The position numbers and the translations under genes are program-made. A stretch of 10,063 nucleotides of DNA from Deltaproteobacteria bacterium. Lineage in GTDB: Bacteria > Desulfobacterota > Desulfobacteria > Desulfobacterales > JAUVGT01. The notes under the pieces are model-generated. The model was not told the origin of the DNA and made no database searches. It saw only the letters and a list, made by a program, of their open reading frames with translations. Positions 1 to 6,207 of this stretch are shown here, piece by piece. Within the stretch, counting starts at the first letter, position 1; each line of letters opens with the position of its first letter. The stretch covers positions 1 through 10,063 of the forward strand of contig JAUVGT010000168.1 of assembly GCA_030593645.1 (NCBI GenBank). The letters run 5' to 3'.

Positions 1-973
1 TTACAAATTTCTTTTTTGTGTTCAGATTTTCATGAAGTTCCTTGACCGTGGCATTAAAACCTGAAGCGAATTTATTAATTCTCAGGTTCATTTCCTCAAA
101 CCATTCGATCTGATTTTTAATAATATCCTCTATTCGATCAATCACACCGCCTTCAAGCCGCCACTCTTTTAATGATTCGAAAACCTTATTATTTCTGCGA
201 GCAATCGCTCTCCTGGTTCTACGTCTTTCTTCCGGATCAATTTTTGATGAAAACAGCTTTTCGCGCCGCTCTTTGTTCTCTTCATCAACTTCTCTGATAA
301 AATGAATGGTGCTTAAGAATCTTTCTGTCTGGGCAGTTTCATCAATATACGCATCGCCTTCATCGACATCTCTTAATACATACTTTGGACGTAAATCACC
401 ATTTTCAATGTTTTTTCCAAGATTGATAATGCTTTCAACACCCGTTGTGGTGTCAAGCAGTGCCCTTAATACTTCCTGTTCACCTGCTTCTATTTTCTTG
501 GCAATGACGACTTCACCTTCCCTGCTGAGCAGGGTGACACACCCCATTTCACGGAGATACATTTTAACAGGATCGGTTACCGTTCCGAAATCAGTTACCC
601 CTTTGGCAGATGCCTTGGGTTTGCTTTTTTTTGCGGCACTTTTCTTCTTAATATGTTTTTTATCTACTACTTCTATATCTTTATCCGTAAACATTATTAA
701 CGTGTCATCAATTTGCTCAGGAGAAAGCATATCATCGGGAAGTACTTCATTGATTTGATCATATGTAAGTTGCCCATCTTTTTTCCCTTTTGCGATAAGT
801 TCTTTCAGGGCTTTTTTGTTGATTGTTCCGCTTTTTTTCCCTTTAGAACCAACTTTTTTTAGAACTTTCTTTTTTGCAGTCTTCACTGCGCGTATTGGCT
901 TTGCTTTCACTTTTTTTGCAGATGTTACTTTCTTCTCTTTGTTTTTCGCTGTTACAGAAGATTTACTTTGCAT
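1..973 (-). CDS. rpoD: RNA polymerase primary sigma factor RpoD (sigma-70), N-terminal 324 residues, cut by window edge
   Basis: This is the housekeeping sigma factor that directs RNA polymerase to promoters. Translation starts at ATG 973-971, about 9 bases after an AGGGGG ribosome site. The frame stays open to base 2; the TTA at bases 1-3 is out of frame and is not a stop. Residues 1-50 form a very lysine-rich tail. Residues about 51-105 look like sigma region 1.1 (INKKALKELIAKGKKDGQLT, then an acidic helix). Residues about 105-125 are a second basic linker. Region 1.2 starts near residue 134 (DPVKMYLREMG, then LLSREGEVVIAKKIEAGE). The rest is the variable non-conserved region with RRRTRRAIARR and EWFEEMNLRINKFA. 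Regions 2-4, which bind the -10 and -35 boxes, lie outside the window. It sits 86 bp downstream of dnaG on the same strand, as in the classical macromolecular synthesis operon. Confidence 0.95.
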   Translation of the reverse strand, partial: MQSKSSVTAKNKEKKVTSAKKVKAKPIRAVKTAKKKVLKKVGSKGKKSGTINKKALKELIAKGKKDGQLTYDQINEVLPDDMLSPEQIDDTLIMFTDKDIEVVDKKHIKKKSAAKKSKPKASAKGVTDFGTVTDPVKMYLREMGCVTLLSREGEVVIAKKIEAGEQEVLRALLDTTTGVESIINLGKNIENGDLRPKYVLRDVDEGDAYIDETAQTERFLSTIHFIREVDEENKERREKLFSSKIDPEERRRTRRAIARRNNKVFESLKEWRLEGGVIDRIEDIIKNQIEWFEEMNLRINKFASGFNATVKELHENLNTKKKFV

Positions 974-1059
974 TAATTATTTACCCCCTGTATATATAAT
1001 CGTTTTATTATGCTTTTTAAGGGTTACAACCGATATTCATTTCGAATCATTCGAATTTT

Positions 1060-2922
1060 TTAATGTTTCTCCAGTAAAGCCATCTTTTGTTTTTCCTTTA
1101 AGACAGCCATAGTCTGCTTTTCAATCAACAATCTTTGTAATAATTCCTGATTGTTGTTTTTTTCCGCCTCCTTGATCTGCTTTTCGATAAACGCGCCATT
1201 GCGATGTTTCTGGTTAAATTCCACAAACTGGGTGATCAGTTTGATACATCCGTTAATTTCCCAAATGTCATCTTCAATACTTAATCCCGCTATAATGCGC
1301 CTATCTGCTTCATCATCAACACTATTCATTATCCCATTCACATGTTTATTAACGGACGGCTTATCGGTATCGGACTTAAAACCTGATCTTCCAGGTTTCC
1401 TGAAATATTCGATAATATGATTTCCAATTTTCTTGAGCGCCCCTTCTTCAAAAAACTCAAGGGCATTCCGTTTTTGAATTTCCGCTATACTTTCAGGGTA
1501 CTGAAGCATCATGACTATAATCCGGCGTTCCATCCTGTTTCCCGGCTCCTGCCGCTTGATCCCCTTTTGAAACTGTTCAGGGATACTGCCTTTCCTGATC
1601 CCTATTGAATCGTCAGTTGACTCCTTTCTTATTTTTTCAAGTATCGCGTCTTCATTAATTTCAATTTTTTCGGATAGTTCTTTAATATATAATGATCTTT
1701 CAACTGAATCCCCCAGTAAAGTCATTGGTTTTTTCAGATCGGAAATGATGCGTATTTTCCCATCAACTGAAAGACCGTGTTTTTTTATAGCCGAATCGAT
1801 CAGGAAATCGATGACACCCATCGATTTTGAAACCGCATCCATAAATGCTTCGGTACCAAATTCCACAAGGTATGAGTCAGGATCATAATCTTTTTCTAAA
1901 ACCAGAATTTTTGCGTCCGCAAATCCTTTTTCAAATACAGTGATACTTCTTTTTGCTGCTTTAATTCCCGCGTCATCCGAATCATAAACAAGTATAACCC
2001 GCCCTGATTTGCCGATAAATCCCCTGAGAATTCTGACATGTTCCAATGTGAGTGATGTGCCAAGTGTCGCAACAGAATTTGAAATACCGTGCTGGTGCAT
2101 TGATATTAAATCAAAATATCCCTCAACAACATAGACTGTCTCACTTTTTCTACAATTCCTTTTGGCAAGATGTAAACCATATAATGATTGACTCTTGTGG
2201 TATAAACTTGTCTCAGGCGAATTCAAATATTTGGGCAGGGAATCATCCATAACCCGACCTCCGAAACCGATTGTCTGCGTACTGATATCCAGTATCGGAA
2301 AAATAATTCGATCACGGAATCGATCATAATAACCGTTGTTGTTCTTTTTGGGAACGATTAGACCACATTTCTCAACCACAACCGGTGAAATTTTCATCTT
2401 CCGAAAATGGTTTAAAAGATTATCCCATCCGGCCGGTGAATATCCGAGTTGAAAAGCGTTTGTGGTTTCTCTATGGATCCCCCTGTTGGCTAAATAATCC
2501 AATGCTTTCTTTCCGGTTGCCGTGTTATTCAAAATACCGGAATAATAATTAAGCGCTGTTCGATTTACAGCAAATAACTGCTCTCTTTCATTGATACGCC
2601 TCCTCTGATCCGGAGACATCTTTTTTGTAGGTATTTCAACTCCATACCGCCCTGCGAGCATTTTAACAGTTTCTGGAAAAGAAAGACCGTCCTGTTTCAT
2701 AATATATGTAAACACATTCCCGCCGGAACCGCACCCAAAACAATAAAATATCTGTTTATCAGGGCTAACCGTAAAAGATGCTGTTTTTTCTGAATGAAAC
2801 GGACAGAGTCCGATAAAATTTTTCCCTGCTTTTTTCAAATGCACGTATTCTGAAATGATGTCAACGATATCAGTGATGTTCTTAATTTCAGAAATTTTGT
2901 CTTCAGGGATAAAACTTGTCAA
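1060..2922 (-). CDS. dnaG: DNA primase DnaG
   Basis: DnaG makes the RNA primers for DNA replication and works with the DnaB helicase at the fork. The 620-residue length is normal. The N-terminal CHC2 zinc ribbon is complete (C40, H43, C61, C64 in LCPFHSEKTASF and YCFGCGSGG). The primase core follows (KYLNSPETSLYHKS near 231-244). The TOPRIM domain has its catalytic glutamate E267 in VVEGYFD and the metal-binding acidic pair D314/D316 in YDSDDAG. The C-terminal third is divergent, as expected for the DnaB-interacting part. Translation begins at TTG (2922-2920), supported by a strong GGAGGT 8 bases upstream; no ATG nearby has comparable support. It probably heads a dnaG-rpoD transcript from the promoter at 3103-3131. 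No rpsU gene precedes it. Confidence 0.97.
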   Translation of the reverse strand: MTSFIPEDKISEIKNITDIVDIISEYVHLKKAGKNFIGLCPFHSEKTASFTVSPDKQIFYCFGCGSGGNVFTYIMKQDGLSFPETVKMLAGRYGVEIPTKKMSPDQRRRINEREQLFAVNRTALNYYSGILNNTATGKKALDYLANRGIHRETTNAFQLGYSPAGWDNLLNHFRKMKISPVVVEKCGLIVPKKNNNGYYDRFRDRIIFPILDISTQTIGFGGRVMDDSLPKYLNSPETSLYHKSQSLYGLHLAKRNCRKSETVYVVEGYFDLISMHQHGISNSVATLGTSLTLEHVRILRGFIGKSGRVILVYDSDDAGIKAAKRSITVFEKGFADAKILVLEKDYDPDSYLVEFGTEAFMDAVSKSMGVIDFLIDSAIKKHGLSVDGKIRIISDLKKPMTLLGDSVERSLYIKELSEKIEINEDAILEKIRKESTDDSIGIRKGSIPEQFQKGIKRQEPGNRMERRIIVMMLQYPESIAEIQKRNALEFFEEGALKKIGNHIIEYFRKPGRSGFKSDTDKPSVNKHVNGIMNSVDDEADRRIIAGLSIEDDIWEINGCIKLITQFVEFNQKHRNGAFIEKQIKEAEKNNNQELLQRLLIEKQTMAVLKEKQKMALLEKH

Positions 2923-2930
2923 GAAATGCG

Positions 2931-2936
2931 ACCTCC
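2931..2936 (-). promoter_or_regulatory. Ribosome binding site deciding the TTG start of dnaG
   Basis: GGAGGT on the minus strand lies 8 bases before the TTG at 2922-2920. It is a near-perfect anti-16S match and is the reason for choosing the TTG start. Confidence 0.85.
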
Positions 2937-3102
2937 ATTATTCTGGTACATGGAAGAATGACAAAAAGTCGGAAGGATCTTAAATTGGGTGACGTTTAAT
3001 AATTCTCATTTTATGGTTATTCTGATTTTCCTGAAGATATGTAATGTATTCTTTGCAAAATTCCATGCTTATCTCTTAAGCGAGTACCGTATTTAAACCC
3101 TT

Positions 3103-3131
3103 AGAATAAATATTTTTTTTTGCCTTGTCAA
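3103..3131 (-). promoter_or_regulatory. Sigma70-type promoter for dnaG-rpoD
   Basis: On the minus strand a consensus -35 TTGACA (3131-3126) is followed after exactly 17 bases by TATTCT (3108-3103), with an A-rich spacer. The predicted start is near 3096, giving a leader of about 175 nt before dnaG. The promoter sits between the lipoprotein stop at 3164 and dnaG, so dnaG-rpoD can be transcribed independently of hisB. Read-through from hisB is also possible, because I see no convincing terminator after the lipoprotein gene. The leader region 2923-3100 shows no ORF or strong hairpin. Confidence 0.75.
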
Positions 3132-3163
3132 GTTTTTTTTGAATATTTCAACATTGATGGTCA

Positions 3164-3889
3164 TCATTCATTATGAAGTTGGGTCGATATTTTATTTTTT
3201 TTGAATCTTTTTAATAAATCATTCAACCCCGTCGTAGCCATCTCTTCAGCGGTAATCCAACTTCCTTTTCGTTTAACAAATGATCCTAATTCAAAAAGAT
3301 TATCGCTCAATGAATGTTGGGTTTCATCAAAATGATCCGACCAGATCATTCGACCATCCTTTACCCCTATGATATGAACACCAAAGGAAACAGAGGCAGG
3401 AGTTTCTACCGAGTATTTATTACCGACCCGGTCTCTGTAACGAAATATATACCCTGCGACCACAGCGTTTGCCTTTACAGAATTCCCGGCTCTGACAATA
3501 AGTCTTTTGTCTGAAAGAAAGTGCGAGTTTTCATCGCCCGGCTTATGCATCAATTCGGGGTATATATCTCTCACGATGATATCAAAATCAGTATTATTTT
3601 TAAAGAATGATGCAAGGCTGCTTAAAAGGATTTCTCTTGATTCATCAGATACTTCTCCTGCCATAAAAAAACTGCTGCATATCGGGCACTTAATCATACC
3701 CTTTTCACCATATATCTGTGTTATATCTCTAAACGGCAGAATAAGTAACTTTTCATTCCCGGTAAAAACCGGATCTGAATTTGTTACGACCTTACCTGAT
3801 TTACATGAAACCAGAAGAATGAGAGCCGCAGCCAGTATCGCTGTAAACCAATACATATGTTTGAGTTCTTTATGGTTTATTTTAAACAA
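3164..3889 (-). CDS. Uncharacterised lipoprotein with CPIC motif
   Basis: Predicted envelope lipoprotein of 241 residues, function unknown. A basic and hydrophobic N-terminus (about residues 10-28) ends in the lipobox LVSC, with C29 as the lipidated residue. Next come a beta-strand like LLILPFRDIT (48-57) and a CxxC pair, C68/C71, in KCPICSSFF. Later segments are VVAGYIFRYRDRVG, PASVSFGVHIIGVKDGRMIWSDHFDETQ and a lysine-rich end. The LPF strand and the 'DGR-IWSDHFDETQ' strand resemble small alpha/beta lipoproteins of the CsgG/LpoB type, but this is a weak analogy. Start choice is TTG 3889-3887 with AAAGGA about 7-8 bases upstream; the ATG at codon 12 (3856-3854) lacks a good ribosome site but would still leave a usable signal peptide. 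It follows hisB by 19 bp, so the two are probably co-transcribed. Confidence 0.85.
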   Translation of the reverse strand: MFKINHKELKHMYWFTAILAAALILLVSCKSGKVVTNSDPVFTGNEKLLILPFRDITQIYGEKGMIKCPICSSFFMAGEVSDESREILLSSLASFFKNNTDFDIIVRDIYPELMHKPGDENSHFLSDKRLIVRAGNSVKANAVVAGYIFRYRDRVGNKYSVETPASVSFGVHIIGVKDGRMIWSDHFDETQHSLSDNLFELGSFVKRKGSWITAEEMATTGLNDLLKRFKKNKISTQLHNE

Positions 3890-3908
3890 TGGTTGATCCT
3901 TTTACCTG

Positions 3909-4496
3909 TTACAGTTTTCCTTTTGAGGATAGGACTTTGGTTATGCGATCATCAAACTTTACAGCCCCGTCCAGTGCCCTTCCGACTGCTTTGAATATCG
4001 ATTCGATGATATGGTGTTCATTTTCCCCATAATGGTTATTGATATGTAAATTTAATCCGCCACGATTTGAAAATGCCCTGAAAAACTCCTTTACCAGAGA
4101 CATATTGAAACTTTCACCGGGATCGGCAGGTTCTGCTGTATTAAATATTAAAAACGGGCGGTTGGATAAATCAATCACCACATCGGATAAGGCATCATCC
4201 ATAGGTGTCACGGCATGACCGTAGCGCGCGATTCCCTTTCTATCTCCGAGTGATTGATTTAGAGCATCGCCAAGAACTATTCCGATATCTTCGATTGTAT
4301 GATGATAATCGATATCAATGTCACCGATTGCCTTTACCGTCAGATCAAAAAATCCGTGTACTGAAAACAGGGTTAACATATGATCAAAAAAAGGTATGCC
4401 CGTCGTTACTTCGCAGCTCCCAATACCATCAAGATTGATCTTAATTCTTATATCTGTTTCAGCTGTCTTCCTTTTAATTTCCGCGATACGTTCCAT
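3909..4496 (-). CDS. hisB: Imidazoleglycerol-phosphate dehydratase HisB (monofunctional)
   Basis: Catalyses dehydration of imidazole glycerol phosphate to imidazole acetol phosphate in cytosolic histidine synthesis. It is a Mn-dependent enzyme of the IGPD family. At 195 residues it is the usual monofunctional form with no histidinol-phosphatase domain. Both family signatures are complete: DYHHTIEDIGIV (H65, H66, E69) and GENEHHIIESIFK (H161, H162, E165). The upstream metal and substrate motif GIPFFDHML contains H39. Start is ATG 4496-4494 with only a weak GGAT upstream. No other his gene is in the window; upstream there is only a repeat element, so hisB is separated from the rest of the pathway here. 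It is followed at 19 bp by a lipoprotein gene and then by dnaG. Confidence 0.97.
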   Translation of the reverse strand: MERIAEIKRKTAETDIRIKINLDGIGSCEVTTGIPFFDHMLTLFSVHGFFDLTVKAIGDIDIDYHHTIEDIGIVLGDALNQSLGDRKGIARYGHAVTPMDDALSDVVIDLSNRPFLIFNTAEPADPGESFNMSLVKEFFRAFSNRGGLNLHINNHYGENEHHIIESIFKAVGRALDGAVKFDDRITKVLSSKGKL

Positions 4497-4553
4497 AATA
4501 TTTTAATCCATTGAAACGAATTATTGAGTAAAGGGAACACCCTTCACAATGGG

Positions 4554-4582
4554 GTAATATCCGCATAAAACGAATGACTCAA
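4554..4582 (-). promoter_or_regulatory. Candidate promoter for hisB
   Basis: Minus strand TTGAGT (4582-4577), 17-base spacer, then TATTAC (4559-4554); each box matches the sigma70 consensus at 4 of 6 positions. The predicted start near 4547 gives a 50-nt leader, which contains a small 5-bp hairpin (4531-4544). The -35 box lies only about 10 bp from the palindromic element beginning at 4594, so insertion of that element may have fixed the upstream limit of the promoter. Confidence 0.45.
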
Positions 4583-4593
4583 CCACCAAAACT

Positions 4594-4747
4594 TGACGGT
4601 CTCGTAAAAAGTCCAACTTCTGCGTTGTGCTGCATTTTGCAATGATTCAACGTACGATAAGTACGCTTCATCATTACAAAATTTGCACGCCTTGAATTTG
4701 AACTCTTTACGAAACCGTCACATTCGGACTTTTTACGAGACCATCAA
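4594..4747. mobile_element. Imperfect palindromic MITE-like element with duplicated right end
   Basis: Left end 4593-4614 and right end 4726-4747 are inverted repeats, 21 of 22 bases matching (GGTCTCGTAAAAAGTCC core). A second degenerate copy of the right end lies just inside at 4700-4720 and matches 4726-4746 at 17 of 21 positions, all differences being transitions. The segment 4594-4720 is itself one imperfect palindrome centred near 4658, where CGTAC and GTACG flank a 5-nt loop. Direct 6-bp copies of AAACTT lie at 4589-4594 and 4746-4751 and could be a target duplication. There is no transposase or credible ORF inside. The simplest reading is a non-autonomous miniature element. A structured RNA or an intergenic palindrome of the REP type are alternatives. 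Confidence 0.7.
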
Positions 4748-4777
4748 ACTTGTGATCAAATTTACACAAATTATCAT

Positions 4778-4869
4778 AATAAGTCAACCTTTCATTGCAT
4801 ATCAGTCGAAATTACAAACGTTTACAGGCCCTGATGCATTAAAAACGTATTTATTTCAGTTGACTTATT
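4778..4869. repeat. 11-bp perfect inverted repeat 70 bp apart
   Basis: AATAAGTCAAC at 4778-4788 is exactly inverted at 4859-4869 (GTTGACTTATT). The interior has no ORF and no further symmetry. The rest of 4748-4947 is AT-rich with nothing else I can assign. The right copy overlaps a TTGACT (4860-4865) that could act as a -35 box for the small gene at 4948, but the matching -10 is poor. The pair may be chance or an operator-like site. Confidence 0.3.
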
Positions 4870-4947
4870 CACCATGTTTGTTTACCAGTAAATAGCTGTT
4901 AAAAATAGTTGTATTTCATCATTCAACCTTCAAATCGACAGAAAAAA

Positions 4948-5112
4948 ATGAGAATTAATACCAATAAATATATTGCATGCACCAGATACAAAGGCCAACC
5001 CAGAAAACATATCTCTGTCTGTAAAAGCTGTAAATGGAAAAGAAATTGTAAACAATATCAAAGATATATACAGCCAGAGCTTCCATTCAACCCCAGCGCA
5101 AAGTGGTTTTGA
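4948..5112 (+). CDS. Small four-cysteine protein, function unknown
   Basis: A 54-residue ORF from ATG 4948. It has four cysteines, C11, C25, C28 and C34, in the pattern C-x13-C-x2-C-x5-C, embedded in basic residues (VCKSCKWKRNCKQYQRY), and it ends with the motif IQPELPF. The cysteine spacing suggests one zinc-binding site. The balanced composition, with W, Y and Q placed around the cysteines, looks protein-like rather than random. The frame can extend back to a TTG at 4909, but neither start has a clear ribosome site, which weakens the call. It lies between the palindromic element and a strong terminator at 5204-5237 on the same strand. From memory, similar short Cys4 proteins ending in QPELPF occur in sulfate reducers; this was not checked. 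Confidence 0.55.
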   Translation: MRINTNKYIACTRYKGQPRKHISVCKSCKWKRNCKQYQRYIQPELPFNPSAKWF

Positions 5113-5158
5113 AACACCTGTTAAAAACTGCTAAAGTTTATTTGATTACTGCCGATAC

Positions 5159-5164
5159 TATAAT
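5159..5164 (+). promoter_or_regulatory. Consensus -10 box ahead of the short-RNA candidate
   Basis: A perfect TATAAT at 5159-5164 lies about 6 bases before a hairpin. The -35 region is poor (TTTATT at 5137-5142, 16-base spacing), so activity would need an activator or a compensating element. It is positioned to drive a transcript beginning near 5171. Confidence 0.4.
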
Positions 5165-5169
5165 TAACT

Positions 5170-5237
5170 GTGTGTAGGCGGACACACAGATAACATAGGT
5201 CAGGGGCGGTTCGTTATTGAGCCGCCCTTTTCCTTTT
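5170..5237 (+). ncRNA. Candidate small RNA of about 65 nt, two hairpins
   Basis: Between the TATAAT at 5159 and the terminator there is room for a transcript of about 65 nt. Its 5' end would fold as a hairpin: CTGTGTGT (5168-5175) and ACACACAG (5182-5189) around the loop AGGCGG. A single-stranded linker of about 14 nt follows, then a 9-bp terminator stem. The loop GGCGG repeats the 5' side of the terminator stem and could pair with its 3' side (CCGCC), so the two hairpins may compete. No ORF is present. The alternative is that this is only the 3' end of the transcript of the Cys4 gene at 4948-5112. Confidence 0.35.
5204..5237 (+). terminator. Strong Rho-independent terminator
   Basis: GGGCGGTTC (5204-5212) and GAGCCGCCC (5219-5227) pair over 9 bp with one G-U, closing a 6-nt loop, and are followed by TTTTCCTTTT. 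It ends transcription of the small gene at 4948 and/or the candidate RNA starting near 5171. Confidence 0.88.
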
Positions 5238-5266
5238 GATTCACCTATGTGACGAAACCATCATAT

Positions 5267-5295
5267 TTGACAAAAAAAAACGTTTAAGATAGTTT
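5267..5295 (+). promoter_or_regulatory. Candidate promoter for lptA
   Basis: A perfect TTGACA (5267-5272) with an A-rich spacer is followed at 17 bases by a weak TAGTTT (5290-5295). The predicted start is near 5302, giving a leader of about 45 nt. It lies just after the preceding terminator, so lptA seems to be transcribed on its own. Confidence 0.5.
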
Positions 5296-5345
5296 AACTT
5301 TTAACATGCCCATATACTAAAAAATAAAAATCAAAAGGATTTGTC

Positions 5346-5972
5346 ATGAGAATCAATTCAAATAATGAAAACAGAACCCATATTCCGTTTTTCCTTTTTG
5401 TCGCCTTGATTATTTGCTTCCACACTTTTGTCAGCACACCGCTAAATGCCGCTGATACATTTATTCCCGGGAATCTCAAAAAAAGTAATGAAAAAATCCA
5501 GATTACAGGAGATACCCTGGTTAGTAACAGCAAAGAAAAATATGCTGAATTCAGAGGAAATGTTGAAGCCACCCAGGGGGATTTTAAAATCAAATCCGAT
5601 ATCCTCCGAATTTATTATAAAGGGGACCTCAATGCGAAAAAAAATAAGAAATCAGGTGCGGAAACTCTGGATAAATTGATTGCCACCGGAAATGTAAAAA
5701 TGCGGTTTAAAATCTGGTCCGATAATGATTATGCAGTTACCCAGAAAGCTGTATACATAGTTGATAGTATGGTACTTTCATTAACAGGTAAACATTCAAA
5801 AATAATAAGTGATAAAAATTCCATATCGGGCGCCAAAATCGTACTGAACCTATCAACCGGCCATTATAAAGTGGGTGGCGGGGATAGCGTGGCGGGCAGC
5901 GATGAAAGGGTAACATTGACATTTTTTCCTGACACAAAGGAGAAAAAGAAAAAGACAGATGTCAAAAAGTAA
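5346..5972 (+). CDS. lptA: LptA/OstA-like periplasmic LPS transport protein
   Basis: Predicted to be the periplasmic bridge protein that carries lipopolysaccharide from the inner-membrane LptBFGC complex to LptD in the outer membrane. The 208-residue protein starts at ATG 5346 with AAGGA 6-8 bases upstream. Residues about 13-36 form a signal peptide (hydrophobic stretch, then NAAD). The OstA/LptA beta-jellyroll repeat pattern follows: IQITGDTLVSNSKEKYAEFRG, then NVEATQGDFKIKSDIL, LIATGNVKMRF, YAVTQKAVYIVDSMVLSLTG and GAKIVLNLSTGHYKVGGG. The tail is lysine-rich and probably disordered. The usual partners (kdsC, lptC, lptB, rpoN) are not beside it: it has its own promoter candidate and a terminator right after the stop. 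It may be a relocated single copy or a paralogue; the window cannot tell. Confidence 0.85.
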   Translation: MRINSNNENRTHIPFFLFVALIICFHTFVSTPLNAADTFIPGNLKKSNEKIQITGDTLVSNSKEKYAEFRGNVEATQGDFKIKSDILRIYYKGDLNAKKNKKSGAETLDKLIATGNVKMRFKIWSDNDYAVTQKAVYIVDSMVLSLTGKHSKIISDKNSISGAKIVLNLSTGHYKVGGGDSVAGSDERVTLTFFPDTKEKKKKTDVKK

Positions 5973-5976
5973 AAAT

Positions 5977-6000
5977 CCGGGCCCAAAGGGGCCCGGCTTT
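5977..6000 (+). terminator. Rho-independent terminator after lptA
   Basis: CCGGGCCC (5977-5984) and GGGCCCGG (5989-5996) form a perfect 8-bp stem with a 4-nt AAAG loop only 4 bases after the lptA stop. The following T run is short (CTTTG), so termination may be incomplete. The stem is symmetric enough to work in both directions. Confidence 0.75.
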
Positions 6001-6002
6001 GA

Positions 6003-6207
6003 CTTGTCCGCCATAGCTTTAGCGGCGGTGGATCACCCCTCTAAGGGGATTTAACAAGTGCCTAAAGTGCGCTAAAGTGACTAAAATGCCTAAAGTTAAT
6101 GAATCCTGTCTGTTTTATTTAAAAGATAAAGCTTATAGCGACTCCGGCTTGTCCGCCATAGCTTTGGCGACGGCGGGAACTGTCCGCATAGCTTTAGCGG
6201 CGACGGA
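6003..6207 (+). repeat. Three copies of a GC-rich hairpin repeat (about 30 bp)
   Basis: Copies lie at 6003-6032, 6148-6178 and 6180-6207. They share the core TGTCCGCcATAGCTTTaGCG followed by a GGCGgnGGA-type end, and differ by small indels. Copy 1 folds with CCGCC (6008-6012) against GGCGG (6024-6028). Copies 2 and 3 are directly adjacent; copy 1 is 115 bp away. They look like dispersed intergenic repeats, not CRISPR, because spacing and repeat length are irregular. Confidence 0.75.

Noticed and set aside
1..3. TTA at the window start looks like a minus-strand stop for rpoD
   Set aside because: It is out of frame with the ATG at 973; the in-frame codon is at bases 2-4 and encodes valine, so the gene continues beyond the window.
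1041..1060. TTCGAA-TCA-TTCGAA followed by T run, read as a plus-strand terminator
   Set aside because: The stem is short and AT-rich, and no plus-strand gene ends here; the location is the dnaG stop on the other strand.
306..1112. Plus-strand open frames of 98-150 codons opposite rpoD
   Set aside because: They are antisense to a clear RpoD reading frame, rich in S, F and L as expected from the reverse complement of Lys/Glu codons, and have no ribosome site or family features.
4683..4895. Plus-strand open frame of 70 codons
   Set aside because: It starts inside the palindromic element and runs through AT-rich DNA; no ribosome site, no motif and unlikely composition.
5294..5593. Minus-strand open frame of 99 codons opposite lptA
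   Set aside because: It is antisense to the LptA signal peptide and first strands, which are well supported on the plus strand.
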